Assembly (NCBI GenBank): GCA_910579285.1
Contig: CAJTTT010000009.1
Coordinates: 37,076 to 101,075 of the forward strand
DNA: 64,000 nt
Direction: 5' to 3'
Source of the DNA: an uncultured Lachnospiraceae bacterium
Lineage (GTDB): Bacteria; Bacillota; Clostridia; Lachnospirales; Lachnospiraceae
Position numbers and translations under genes: made by a program. The notes beneath the pieces are model-generated. The model saw only the letters and a program-made list of their open reading frames with translations. It did no database searches and had not been told where the DNA came from. This document shows, one piece after another, positions 7,276-15,799 of the stretch; the stretch's first letter is position 1, and every line of letters begins with the position of its first letter.

Positions 7276-8529
7276 ATGAAATTTTTACATTTGGCGGATC
7301 TGCATCTGGGGAAATCCATGTACAGTGTTTCCCTGATTGATAACGGCGACCAGATTTTCTGGGCCAAACGCTTTCTGGAAAAGGCGGCGGCGCTTAAACC
7401 CGATGCGGTTGTGATTGCCGGGGATGTCTATGACAGGAGCGCGCCGTCAGGCGATGCGGTGATGCTGCTCAATCATATACTGACAGAGCTGGAGCAGATG
7501 GATATCCCGGTGATGCTGATTGCGGGCAACCATGATTCGGGACAGAGATTGTCTTTTGCGGGCAGCATTCTGGCGAAACGGCAGATCTATATTGCAGGCG
7601 CCGTTGATGCGGAAATAACCCATGTGACGGTTCCCGAAAAGGATGTCTCCGGCGAGGTTACGTTCTGGCTGGTTCCCTATCTGTTTCCGGCAGCGGCGGC
7701 ACAGAAACTGGGGGATGACTCCATCGGGGATTATGAAACCGCGATGAGAAAGCTGCTGGAACGGCAGGGGATTGACTTCTCAAAACGAAATGTGCTTGTG
7801 GCGCACCAGAATGTGACCGCAGGCGGCAGGGAGGCCAAACGGGGCGGATCGGAATCGATGGCGGGAGGCGTTGGACAGATGGATTACCGGGTGTTTGACG
7901 GGTTTGACTATGTGGCGCTTGGACATATCCATGCCTCCTGTTCGGTGGGGCGCAGGGAAGTGCGGTTTGCCGGTTCTCCGCTGTGTTATCATTTTGATGA
8001 GACGAAGCAGCCAGCCAAAGGACTTTTGCTTGTGGAGCTTGGAAAGAAGGGAACCGGGGCGGACATTACGCCGGTCACGATCCCGCCGCTGCATCCGATG
8101 CGGGAGATCAGAGGATGCGAGGAAGAGATTCTGGCGGAGGCGGAAAGCGGAACGGGGGAAAAAGAATATTTAAAAATCGTTGTGACGGATGCGCGGATTA
8201 CGTCGGAGCTGTCGCAGACGCTGCGGGAGCTTTTCGGAAACCGTGGAAGCCTGATTATGGAGCTGGTTTCCGCATTCCGGGAGTTTGGCACGGTTTCCGC
8301 ACTGCCGGGGGAATACAGTGAGGCGAAGACCATAGAGGAATATTTTGTGGAGCTGTACCGGGAGAGAAAGGCGCAGGCACAGCCGGAGGAGAAGGATATG
8401 GAACTGTTCCGTTTTGCGGCCGGCCGGGTCCGGGAAAGGCAGTCTGCGGGGAAAGAGGAAGAAAATCTGGAAGAGGATGCGGAAAAATTACTGGCATACA
8501 TTCTGGAGCAGGAGGAGGGGAAAGGATGA
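7276..8529 (+). CDS. sbcD: Nuclease SbcD (Mre11 family)
   Basis: A 417-residue metallophosphoesterase-type nuclease. Phosphoesterase motifs are MKFLHLADLHLGK (residues 1-13), AGDVYD, AGNHDSG and GHIHAS, all in the N-terminal 230 residues, followed by a capping domain. With SbcC it forms the SbcCD complex that opens hairpins and processes protein-blocked DNA ends. The ATG at 7276 follows GGAGG; the GTG at 7264 overlaps that site. The stop overlaps the sbcC start (ATGA at 8526-8529), so the pair is translationally coupled. Confidence 0.96.
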   Translation: MKFLHLADLHLGKSMYSVSLIDNGDQIFWAKRFLEKAAALKPDAVVIAGDVYDRSAPSGDAVMLLNHILTELEQMDIPVMLIAGNHDSGQRLSFAGSILAKRQIYIAGAVDAEITHVTVPEKDVSGEVTFWLVPYLFPAAAAQKLGDDSIGDYETAMRKLLERQGIDFSKRNVLVAHQNVTAGGREAKRGGSESMAGGVGQMDYRVFDGFDYVALGHIHASCSVGRREVRFAGSPLCYHFDETKQPAKGLLLVELGKKGTGADITPVTIPPLHPMREIRGCEEEILAEAESGTGEKEYLKIVVTDARITSELSQTLRELFGNRGSLIMELVSAFREFGTVSALPGEYSEAKTIEEYFVELYRERKAQAQPEEKDMELFRFAAGRVRERQSAGKEEENLEEDAEKLLAYILEQEEGKG

Positions 8530-11500
8530 AACCTGTCTGGCTGGAAATGACGGCGTTTGGCTCTTATAAAGAGAAAACGATTGTAGATTTTACAAAGCTG
8601 AAACACAGCCTGTATCTGATTACCGGCGATACGGGAGCCGGGAAGACCACGATCTTTGACGGGATTATGGTGGCGCTGTACGGCGTGGCGAGCGGGAAGG
8701 GGGACAGGAAGTCCAGAACCTTTGACATCATGCACTGCGACTATGTGGAGAAATCCGAGGATACGACGGTGACGCTCTGTTTTACACATATGGATAAGAC
8801 GTACCGCGTGGAACGGACGCTGCATTTCAGAAAAAAACGGGGAACGGGGGAATATGAAAAAACAACGCCCCAGGCAAAGTTCTGGGAGCCGGACCGGGAT
8901 GTGCTGGAGAAAGCGGAGCAGGTGACCCAGAGGATTACGCAGCTGCTCGGCATGAATGCGGAGCAGTTCAGGAAAATCGCCATGCTGGCACAGGGAGAAT
9001 TTAAGAAGTTTCTGGATGCCGACAGTGAGGAAAAGAACAAGATACTGGGCGAACTGTTTGACAGCTCGGCCTATGTATATTTTCAGGATTTGTTTGATGA
9101 GGCGAGAAAGAAACTGGAGCGTGACAGAAGGGAAAACGGCGCCGAGCAGATCAGGAAGGCTTTGGAGAGCTTTGTCTGCCCGGAAGAAGCCTCGGAGGAG
9201 GAAAAGGAGAGGTACAGTCTTTCCAGTCCTCATCTGGAAGAAGCTCTCTGCGAGCTGGTGCATAAAGACCGGCAGCAGGGGGAAGAGTGGAAACGGAGGG
9301 AAGAGGAGGAACGGGAACGGGACAGGAAGCTGCATGAGAAGAAGGGGCAGGCCGTGCATCGAAACGACCTGTTAGAAGAGCTTGCAGTGAGAGAACGGGA
9401 GCGGGAAGCGCTTTTTCAGAGAAAGGATGAAATAGAGGCGTTAAAGGAACAGACGGAGCGGATTGACTGTGCCTTCTACAAGCTGAAACCGCTAAAGACG
9501 GCTGCCGGAAAGGCCGCGGAAAGTTATGCGCATGCGGTCAGAAGCATGGAGGAGACCGGGGCGCGCCTTCGGGAATTGGAGGAAGAGAAAGGAAAGAAGG
9601 AGGCGGCTCTCAGAGTATGGGAACAGACCTTTCGGCCACGGATCGAAAGGCTTTCCGCCGATGTCGCCGATATGGAAAAATCCATTCCCAGATACGGAGA
9701 ACTGGAGAAGAACCTAAAAAAGCAGGAAGAGGAGCGGCAGCTTGTAAAGGAGGCGCGGGAGCGCAGACAGACGGCTGAGAATCGGAGGCAGCAGATCGGC
9801 GGGGAGCTGGCCGCCTGTCAGGAAAAGATCAAAGAACTGGAGGGCGCGGAGGCGGAGAAGGAGCGTCTGAAAGGGGTCTATGAACGGGAAAAGGAGAGAC
9901 TTGACAGATTCCTCTCCCCGGGGGGAATCAGAGGGCAGATTGACAGAATCTTTGAGGCGCAGCGCGGGCTGGAGCAGGAGCGGGAAAGGCTTCGGGAAAT
10001 GACGGACGCCGCCAGGGAAGCGGAGGCGCAAAGCCACAGTCTCTATCAGGCTTTTTTGGATGGACAGGCCGGTCTCCTTGCGGGGAAGCTGGAGCAGGAG
10101 CTTGCGGAGAAAGAGGAAGCGGCCTGTCCGGTGTGTAAAACGGTGTTTCGCGGCGCCCACAACGGATGCTTTGCCAGGGCAGAGAAAGAAGTACCGGCAA
10201 AGGAGGCCGTGGATGAGGCCCGGAAAGTGTTCGATGAAAGGGATGCACAAAGACAGCGGCAAAGCCAGACTGTGGCCGGCAGAGAGACGGAAATCCGCGA
10301 GAAAAAGGCGGCTGTAGTGAGCCGCTTACAGGAGCTGGAACCGATATGCAGGGACTGGGAGACTGTGTGTGCCGACGGCTGGCTGGAGGAACTGGAGACG
10401 CGGTACCGGCAGCAGGAGGAGCGGGCGGCACAGGCTTTGCATACAGCGGAAGACAGGAGCCGGAGGCTGGCCTGTTTGCGGCGCCAGACGGCGGAAAAGG
10501 AGGAGGAGGCAGCGGCATGCAGTCTTGCCTTCGAGGAAAACAGGGAGCGTGAGCAGGAACACAGGCAGACGTGTGAGAAACTGCAGGCGGCGGCAGAGGA
10601 GCTGATCAGAGCGTTAGCGTATTACGAGGCGTGTCCCGACCAGGAGAGCGCCATAAAACAGAAGGAGAAGTGGGAACAGGAAAAGAACCGGCTTCTGCAG
10701 GAGCTGGAGAAGGCTGAGGGAGACTGCAAAGAGGCCGGTCGGCAGTGCGAAGAGACGAGAGGCGCCTGGAACAAGAGCTGTGACGATCTCCCGGGACTGG
10801 AACGTGAAAGGCAGAGCGCACAGGAGAAGCTGGAAGCAGGCATGCGGCAGAATGGATTTGCCGATGCGGCAGAACTGGAGGAGACACTGCAGGCCGCAGG
10901 GGACAGTGACGCGGCCATAGAGAGCTGGCTTCGCAAAAAGAAGGAGGAGATCAGCGCACATGGGAACACGCTGCAAAATACTCTGGCCCGCATAGCGGAG
11001 CTTACGGAAAAAACCAAAGGCTGGGAGAAGACGGATCTGGCAGAACTGCAAGCAGTTTTGGAAAGACAGGAGAAGGCGCTTACAGATATCCAGAACCGGC
11101 GTGCGCAGCACGAAAAGCTGTCTGACAATCACAGGCGGACTGCCGATGCCGTGAGGAAGGCAAATGCCCGGCTTAAGGAGACGCAGTCAGCTTGGGTAAG
11201 GCTGGAAAGCCTGGCCAATCTGGCCAACGGAACGAACGCGGCGGGTGGACGGCTGAGTTTTGACCGCTATGTGATGGGATATGTGTTCAAGGAGGTTCTG
11301 GAGATGGCGAACAGGAGACTTGATCATATGAGCGGCGGCCGCTATGAGCTGCGGCACGAGACGCAGGCGGGAAGGGACAATGCCGTTGCGGGACTGGAGG
11401 TGTCCGTGTTTGACATGACCACGGGAAGGAGCAGACCGGCCCAGTCCCTCTCGGGCGGAGAGTCGTTTTTTGTCTCACTGGCGCTTGCCCTGGGGCTGTC

Positions 11501-11738
11501 CGATGTGGTGCAGAACCGCGCAGGGGGCAGACAGCTTGACACCCTGTTTATTGACGAGGGGTTCGGCTCTCTTGACAGCGATGTGCTTGACAGGGCGATG
11601 GCGGTACTGAACCGGCTCACGGAAGGAAAGCGTCTGGTAGGAATTATTTCCCATGTGGCCAGGCTGGAGGAGAGCATTCCCCAGCAAATACGCGTGAAAA
11701 ACGGGGAAAAGGGAAGCTCGCTGGAAATTGTCTGTTGA
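8526..11738 (+). CDS. sbcC: Exonuclease SbcC (Rad50-like SMC ATPase)
   Basis: A 1070-residue SMC-type ATPase. Walker A is GDTGAGKTT (residues 34-42). Two long charged coiled-coil arms rich in E, K, R and Q flank a zinc hook CPVC (about 534-537), where two SbcC molecules join. The ABC signature LSGGE is at about 975-979 and Walker B LFIDEGFGSLD includes D1010/E1011. It is the DNA-tethering motor of SbcCD. The coding sequence overlaps sbcD by 4 bp. Full length and intact. Confidence 0.96.
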   Translation: MKPVWLEMTAFGSYKEKTIVDFTKLKHSLYLITGDTGAGKTTIFDGIMVALYGVASGKGDRKSRTFDIMHCDYVEKSEDTTVTLCFTHMDKTYRVERTLHFRKKRGTGEYEKTTPQAKFWEPDRDVLEKAEQVTQRITQLLGMNAEQFRKIAMLAQGEFKKFLDADSEEKNKILGELFDSSAYVYFQDLFDEARKKLERDRRENGAEQIRKALESFVCPEEASEEEKERYSLSSPHLEEALCELVHKDRQQGEEWKRREEEERERDRKLHEKKGQAVHRNDLLEELAVREREREALFQRKDEIEALKEQTERIDCAFYKLKPLKTAAGKAAESYAHAVRSMEETGARLRELEEEKGKKEAALRVWEQTFRPRIERLSADVADMEKSIPRYGELEKNLKKQEEERQLVKEARERRQTAENRRQQIGGELAACQEKIKELEGAEAEKERLKGVYEREKERLDRFLSPGGIRGQIDRIFEAQRGLEQERERLREMTDAAREAEAQSHSLYQAFLDGQAGLLAGKLEQELAEKEEAACPVCKTVFRGAHNGCFARAEKEVPAKEAVDEARKVFDERDAQRQRQSQTVAGRETEIREKKAAVVSRLQELEPICRDWETVCADGWLEELETRYRQQEERAAQALHTAEDRSRRLACLRRQTAEKEEEAAACSLAFEENREREQEHRQTCEKLQAAAEELIRALAYYEACPDQESAIKQKEKWEQEKNRLLQELEKAEGDCKEAGRQCEETRGAWNKSCDDLPGLERERQSAQEKLEAGMRQNGFADAAELEETLQAAGDSDAAIESWLRKKKEEISAHGNTLQNTLARIAELTEKTKGWEKTDLAELQAVLERQEKALTDIQNRRAQHEKLSDNHRRTADAVRKANARLKETQSAWVRLESLANLANGTNAAGGRLSFDRYVMGYVFKEVLEMANRRLDHMSGGRYELRHETQAGRDNAVAGLEVSVFDMTTGRSRPAQSLSGGESFFVSLALALGLSDVVQNRAGGRQLDTLFIDEGFGSLDSDVLDRAMAVLNRLTEGKRLVGIISHVARLEESIPQQIRVKNGEKGSSLEIVC

Positions 11739-11740
11739 GT

Positions 11741-11769
11741 TTGCTATTCGGCAATATTTATGCTAAGAT
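11741..11769 (+). promoter_or_regulatory. Promoter of the sufC-sufB-cls-plsC cluster
   Basis: TTGCTA (11741-11746), 17-bp spacer, TAAGAT (11764-11769), beginning two bases after the sbcC stop. The leader to sufC is about 60 bases. Confidence 0.6.
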
Positions 11770-11834
11770 GTTCTATTAAGGAACTTCCAGAAAAAGGGGG
11801 TTCGCGGTACATGAAATAAACTTGGAGGTTTAAG

Positions 11835-12557
11835 ATGCTGGAGCTTAAAAATATATCTTTTCAGGCCGAGGACGCCGGAAAAGAGATAGAAATTCTGAGG
11901 AATATCAATCTGACGATAGAGGATCATTTTGTGGCCGTCACAGGGCCAAACGGCAGCGGAAAATCGACGCTGGCAAAGATTGTGGCCGGCATCCTGACAC
12001 CTACGGAGGGACAGATTTTTCTGGACGGCGTTGACATTACGGATAAAACCATCACGGAGAGGGCGAAACTGGGAATCGGTTTTGCGTTCCAGCAGCCTGT
12101 CCGATTTAAGGGAATCACGGTGAAGGATATCCTCTCCATCGCAGCCGGCAGGGAAACAGCGGTGTCGGAAGTCTGCTCCATGCTTTCCGAGGTAGGACTG
12201 TGTGCGAGAGATTATGTAAACCGAGAAATCAATGCAAGTCTTTCCGGCGGTGAATTGAAGCGCATTGAAATAGCCATGCTTATGGCAAGAAAGGCGAAGG
12301 TTTCCATCTTTGACGAGCCGGAGGCGGGAATTGATCTTTGGAGTTTTCAGAATCTGATCCGCGTTTTCGAAAAAATGCATGCGGAGACGAAGGGAGCAAT
12401 CCTGATCATTTCCCATCAGGAGAGGATACTGAACATTGCAGATCAGATTGTACTTTTGTCTGACGGCAGAGTCGAGAAGGTGGGAAGCAGGGAGGAGATC
12501 ATGCCGGATCTTTTGGGAACCGGGCAGCCCTGCAAGACTTTGAGTGATAAATTATAA
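11835..12557 (+). CDS. sufC: SufC-like ABC ATPase of a minimal Fe-S assembly system (SmsC type)
   Basis: A 240-residue soluble ABC ATPase. Walker A is GPNGSGKST (37-45), the Q-loop lies in FAFQQPVRF, the signature LSGGE is at about 136-140 and Walker B ends in FDEPEAGID, followed by an ISHQ switch histidine. The DEPE-(A/S)-G-(I/L)-D form is characteristic of SufC. SufC drives conformational change in the SufB scaffold during [Fe-S] cluster assembly. Only one short SufB-like partner follows and there is no sufD, sufS, sufU or sufE nearby. This matches the two-gene SmsCB layout described in archaea and anaerobic bacteria. AGG-AGG-like GGAGG lies 8 bases before the ATG. Confidence 0.9.
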   Translation: MLELKNISFQAEDAGKEIEILRNINLTIEDHFVAVTGPNGSGKSTLAKIVAGILTPTEGQIFLDGVDITDKTITERAKLGIGFAFQQPVRFKGITVKDILSIAAGRETAVSEVCSMLSEVGLCARDYVNREINASLSGGELKRIEIAMLMARKAKVSIFDEPEAGIDLWSFQNLIRVFEKMHAETKGAILIISHQERILNIADQIVLLSDGRVEKVGSREEIMPDLLGTGQPCKTLSDKL

Positions 12558-12579
12558 ATGCCTTGCATGCGGCATTTTT
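12556..12579 (+). terminator. Terminator-like hairpin between sufC and sufB
   Basis: AAATGCC (12556-12562) pairs with GGCATTT (12571-12577) around an 8-base loop and runs into TTTTT (12575-12579). It lies right after the sufC stop and 26 bases before the sufB start. It may attenuate transcription so that sufB and downstream genes are made at a lower level than sufC, or protect the sufC 3' end. Confidence 0.5.
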
Positions 12580-12604
12580 GACGAGTGGAATCATGGAGGA
12601 AATT

Positions 12605-13522
12605 ATGGACGCAATACAGCAGGAACTGTTGGAACAGGTGGCCGGCCTGCACGAGGTGCCGGAGGGCGCATACAATATCCGCGCTAACGGTGAGATGGCC
12701 GGAAGAAATACCACCGCGAATATAGACATTATAACGAAGAAAGACTGCCCCGGCATTGATATTCGGATTAAGCCGGGAACAAAGTCGGAGAGTGTGCATA
12801 TACCTGTGGTTTTAAGTCAGAGCGGATTACAGGAAAGCGTATATAACGACTTTTTTGTGGGGGAGGATTGTGACATTACGATCATCGCGGGCTGCGGCAT
12901 TCACAACGGCGGCTCTGCGGCATCGGCGCATTCCGGCATCCATCGGTTTTTTGTGGATAAAAACGCAAAAGTCAGATATGTGGAAAAGCACTACGGTTCG
13001 GGAGATGGAAGCGGGGAGCGGATTATGAATCCCACCACCGAAATTCATCTGGCGCAAGGGGCGTTCCTGGAGATGGAGACGGTGCAGATTAAGGGCATTG
13101 ATTCCACGGCGCGTACCACCACTGCCGAGGTGGCTGAGGGAGCAGGCCTGGTGATTAAGGAAAAGATTATGACCCACGGAAAGCAGTATGCGGAGACGGA
13201 TTTCACGGTGAACATGGCGGGGGCAGATTCCAGTGTGGATTTGATTTCCAGATCGGTTGCAAAGGATCGTTCCCGGCAGATATTCCGCAGCCGGATTGTG
13301 GGGAATGCAAGCTGCCACGGACACAGCGAATGCGATGCCATCATTATGGACGAAGCCAGTGTCAGCGCGATTCCAGAGCTGACGGCCAACCACATTGATG
13401 CGAACCTGATCCACGAGGCGGCCATTGGAAAGATCGCGGGAGAACAGCTGATAAAGCTGATGACGCTCGGACTCACGGAGAAAGAGGCCGAGGAGCAGAT
13501 TGTAAAGGGATTTTTGAAATGA
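12605..13522 (+). CDS. sufB: SufB/SufD-family scaffold of a minimal Fe-S assembly system (SmsB type)
   Basis: A 305-residue SufB/SufD-family protein, far shorter than canonical SufB (about 465-495) because the N-terminal helical region is missing. The beta-helix core carries AGCGIHNGG, KHYGSGDG and EKIMTHG. The conserved C-terminus has C243 in HSECDA and H270/E271 in HEAAIGKI, equivalent to the essential Cys and His/Glu of SufB. It probably forms the cluster-building complex with the upstream SufC. GGAGG five bases before the ATG at 12605 supports this start; ATGs at 12563 and 12593 are possible but have poorer sites. The stop overlaps the cls start by 4 bp. Confidence 0.88.
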   Translation: MDAIQQELLEQVAGLHEVPEGAYNIRANGEMAGRNTTANIDIITKKDCPGIDIRIKPGTKSESVHIPVVLSQSGLQESVYNDFFVGEDCDITIIAGCGIHNGGSAASAHSGIHRFFVDKNAKVRYVEKHYGSGDGSGERIMNPTTEIHLAQGAFLEMETVQIKGIDSTARTTTAEVAEGAGLVIKEKIMTHGKQYAETDFTVNMAGADSSVDLISRSVAKDRSRQIFRSRIVGNASCHGHSECDAIIMDEASVSAIPELTANHIDANLIHEAAIGKIAGEQLIKLMTLGLTEKEAEEQIVKGFLK

Positions 13523-15051
13523 GGAAGTTTTTACAGTACGCCCTGAACAGGGTGGTGATTACGGCCCTTCTGGTGCTTTTGCAGATCGCCTTTTTTCTGG
13601 TTGTGCTCATACAGTGGGGAAATTATTACGTCTGGTTTTCGCTGGTGCTGCGCTTTATCACGTTCTGGGCTGTGATCTACATCATATGGAAACCGAACAA
13701 CCCGGCTGTAAAACTGGCCTGGGTGGTGCCGATACTGACGTTTCCGCTGTTTGGCGGTGTGCTTTATCTGTGCTACGGACATGTGATCGTGCCGAAAAAG
13801 CTGCGCGACAGCATGGAACGGACGGACAAGCTGGTTAGAAAAAGTCTTGTTCAGGATAAGAAGATCCTGAAGGATCTGAAAAGGGAAGATCCGGCGGAAG
13901 CTAACTTGAGCGGATATATTTATTCCTATGCGGCTATGCCCATATGGGATCAGACAGATACTGTTTTTTTTGCCGATGGACGGCCCTGGTGGGAAAGCCT
14001 GCTGGAAGATCTTGAGAAGGCCGAGCATTTTATCTTTCTGGAATTTTTTATTATAAAGGAAGGAAAAATGTGGGATGCGATGCTGGATATCCTGGAACGG
14101 AAGGCAAAGGCGGGAGTGGAGGTAAGGCTGATCTACGATGACATCGGATGTGCCTTCCTTCTGCCGAAATACTACGACAGAACCATCGAGAAGAAAGGGA
14201 TAAAGTGCGTGGCATTCAACAGGCTGGTGCCCTTTATGTCTCTGGTGCTGAACAACAGGGATCACAGGAAGATCGTGGTAATTGATGGCAAAACGGCGTA
14301 TACGGGCGGGATTAATCTGGCGGATGAGTATATCAATTATGAGCATCCTTACGGAGATCACTGGAAGGACACAGGTATACGGATTCACGGGAAAGCAGTC
14401 TGGAATTTCACAGTTATGTTTTTACAGATGTGGAATATGTCCCGGTATACGGAGGAAGACTACGGCAGATACTATCATCTGTTTGAGAAGATACCGGGAG
14501 CGGAAGGGTTCGTGCAGCCATATATGGACACGCCTTTTGACGATGAGACGCTGGGAGAAAATGTGTACCTGAATATGATCGGTGATGCCAAGCGTTATGT
14601 CTGGATTTATACCCCTTATCTGGTCACTGACAATGAAATGATTACGGCCTTAAAGTTAGCGGCAAAGCGTGGTGTGGATGTGCGGATTGTGACGCCGGGC
14701 GTGCCGGATAAAAAGTTTGTTTACTGGCTGACCCAGTCCAATTACCAGAATCTGATCGGTGCGGGCGTCAGAATCTTCCAGTATAAGCCGGGCTTTATCC
14801 ATGCCAAATGCGTGCTCTCGGATGATGAGTCGGCGGCGGTTGGCACGATCAACTTTGATTACAGAAGTTTTTACCATCACTTTGAATGCGGTGTATACCT
14901 CTACCGCGCCCAGGCCGTGGAGGAACTGAAGAAGGATATGGAGAAGACGTTCAGGGTCTGTGAGGAAATCACGATGTCGTGGTGTCGCGAGAAGTTCGTG
15001 AAGACCAATGTGATAGGCCCTCTGCTAAAGCTGTTGTCACCGTTGATGTGA
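13519..15051 (+). CDS. cls: Cardiolipin synthase (PLD family)
   Basis: A 510-residue membrane enzyme joining two phosphatidylglycerols into cardiolipin and glycerol. Two N-terminal membrane helices (about 10-35 and 40-60) and a third hydrophobic stretch near 70-90 precede two phospholipase-D domains. HKD motif 1 is HRKIVVID (about H249) and motif 2 is HAKCVLSD (about H428), each followed by the G-(G/T)-I-N signature. Length matches bacterial Cls (about 480-520). The ATG overlaps the sufB stop (ATGA), so lipid and Fe-S genes are translationally coupled. A PlsC-type acyltransferase gene follows. Confidence 0.93.
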   Translation: MRKFLQYALNRVVITALLVLLQIAFFLVVLIQWGNYYVWFSLVLRFITFWAVIYIIWKPNNPAVKLAWVVPILTFPLFGGVLYLCYGHVIVPKKLRDSMERTDKLVRKSLVQDKKILKDLKREDPAEANLSGYIYSYAAMPIWDQTDTVFFADGRPWWESLLEDLEKAEHFIFLEFFIIKEGKMWDAMLDILERKAKAGVEVRLIYDDIGCAFLLPKYYDRTIEKKGIKCVAFNRLVPFMSLVLNNRDHRKIVVIDGKTAYTGGINLADEYINYEHPYGDHWKDTGIRIHGKAVWNFTVMFLQMWNMSRYTEEDYGRYYHLFEKIPGAEGFVQPYMDTPFDDETLGENVYLNMIGDAKRYVWIYTPYLVTDNEMITALKLAAKRGVDVRIVTPGVPDKKFVYWLTQSNYQNLIGAGVRIFQYKPGFIHAKCVLSDDESAAVGTINFDYRSFYHHFECGVYLYRAQAVEELKKDMEKTFRVCEEITMSWCREKFVKTNVIGPLLKLLSPLM

Positions 15052-15077
15052 GCGGATTGAAATATGGAGATGAATGT

Positions 15078-15794
15078 ATGATACGGTTTCTTAAGGTGAT
15101 TGTGTGGAATCTGCCAAGAATCTATATGATACCCAAAATGGCATATAAAGCCAGACATAAGGAGCGCTACGGCGAAGAGGCGTGCTATGCATACGCAAGG
15201 CTGGCAATCCGGCGCATGATGCGGGCTGGGCGGATACACACGAAGCGCTTCGGTGCGGAGAACCTGCCCAAAGAGGGAGGCTATCTCCTCTGCCCGAACC
15301 ATCAGGGGAAATATGATGCGCTGGGGATTATGATATCCCATGACAGGCCCTGCTCTGTGGTGATTGACGATGCCAAGTCCCACGGGATTCTGGTTAAACA
15401 GTTTATTGATCTGGTACAGGGCAAACGCCTGAAAAAGGACGACACGAGACAGTCCATAGGGATCATCAGAGAACTGGCCGAGGACACCAGACGGGGGAGG
15501 CGGTTTATCATTTTCCCGGAGGGCGGCTATTTTCACAATCGCAATACGGTGGGTGAATTTAAACCTGGCTGTTTTAAGAGCGCGGTGAAAGCAAGGGTGC
15601 CGATTGTGCCAGTGGCTTTGATTGATTCCTACAGAGTTTTTGAAGAGTGGACGTTGAGAAAGGTGGAGACACAGGTTCATTTTTTGAAAGCCATTCCCTA
15701 TGAAGAGTATGAGGGCATGACCACGACTCAAATCGCTGAAATGGTGAAAGACAGAATCACGAACAGGATCAGTGAAGTGGTCAGCCCCGCATAA
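15078..15794 (+). CDS. plsC: 1-acyl-sn-glycerol-3-phosphate acyltransferase (PlsC family)
   Basis: A 238-residue acyltransferase with the catalytic HX4D motif NHQGKYD (H75, D80) and the second substrate motif FPEGG in place of the common (F/V)PEGTR. The family transfers an acyl group to lysophosphatidic acid at the inner membrane face, giving phosphatidic acid. The hydrophobic N-terminus (residues 2-17) may anchor it. The ATG at 15078 has GGAG about 9 bases upstream; longer in-frame starts lie inside cls. It lies 26 bp after cls and converges with tmcAL five bases downstream. The exact acceptor lipid is not proven. Confidence 0.85.
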   Translation: MIRFLKVIVWNLPRIYMIPKMAYKARHKERYGEEACYAYARLAIRRMMRAGRIHTKRFGAENLPKEGGYLLCPNHQGKYDALGIMISHDRPCSVVIDDAKSHGILVKQFIDLVQGKRLKKDDTRQSIGIIRELAEDTRRGRRFIIFPEGGYFHNRNTVGEFKPGCFKSAVKARVPIVPVALIDSYRVFEEWTLRKVETQVHFLKAIPYEEYEGMTTTQIAEMVKDRITNRISEVVSPA

Positions 15795-15799
15795 GAAAA

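Noticed and set aside
7989..9359. A 456-codon open frame on the minus strand across sbcD-sbcC
   Set aside because: Antisense shadow of two well-supported genes; composition is Leu/Phe/Ser-rich with no recognisable family.
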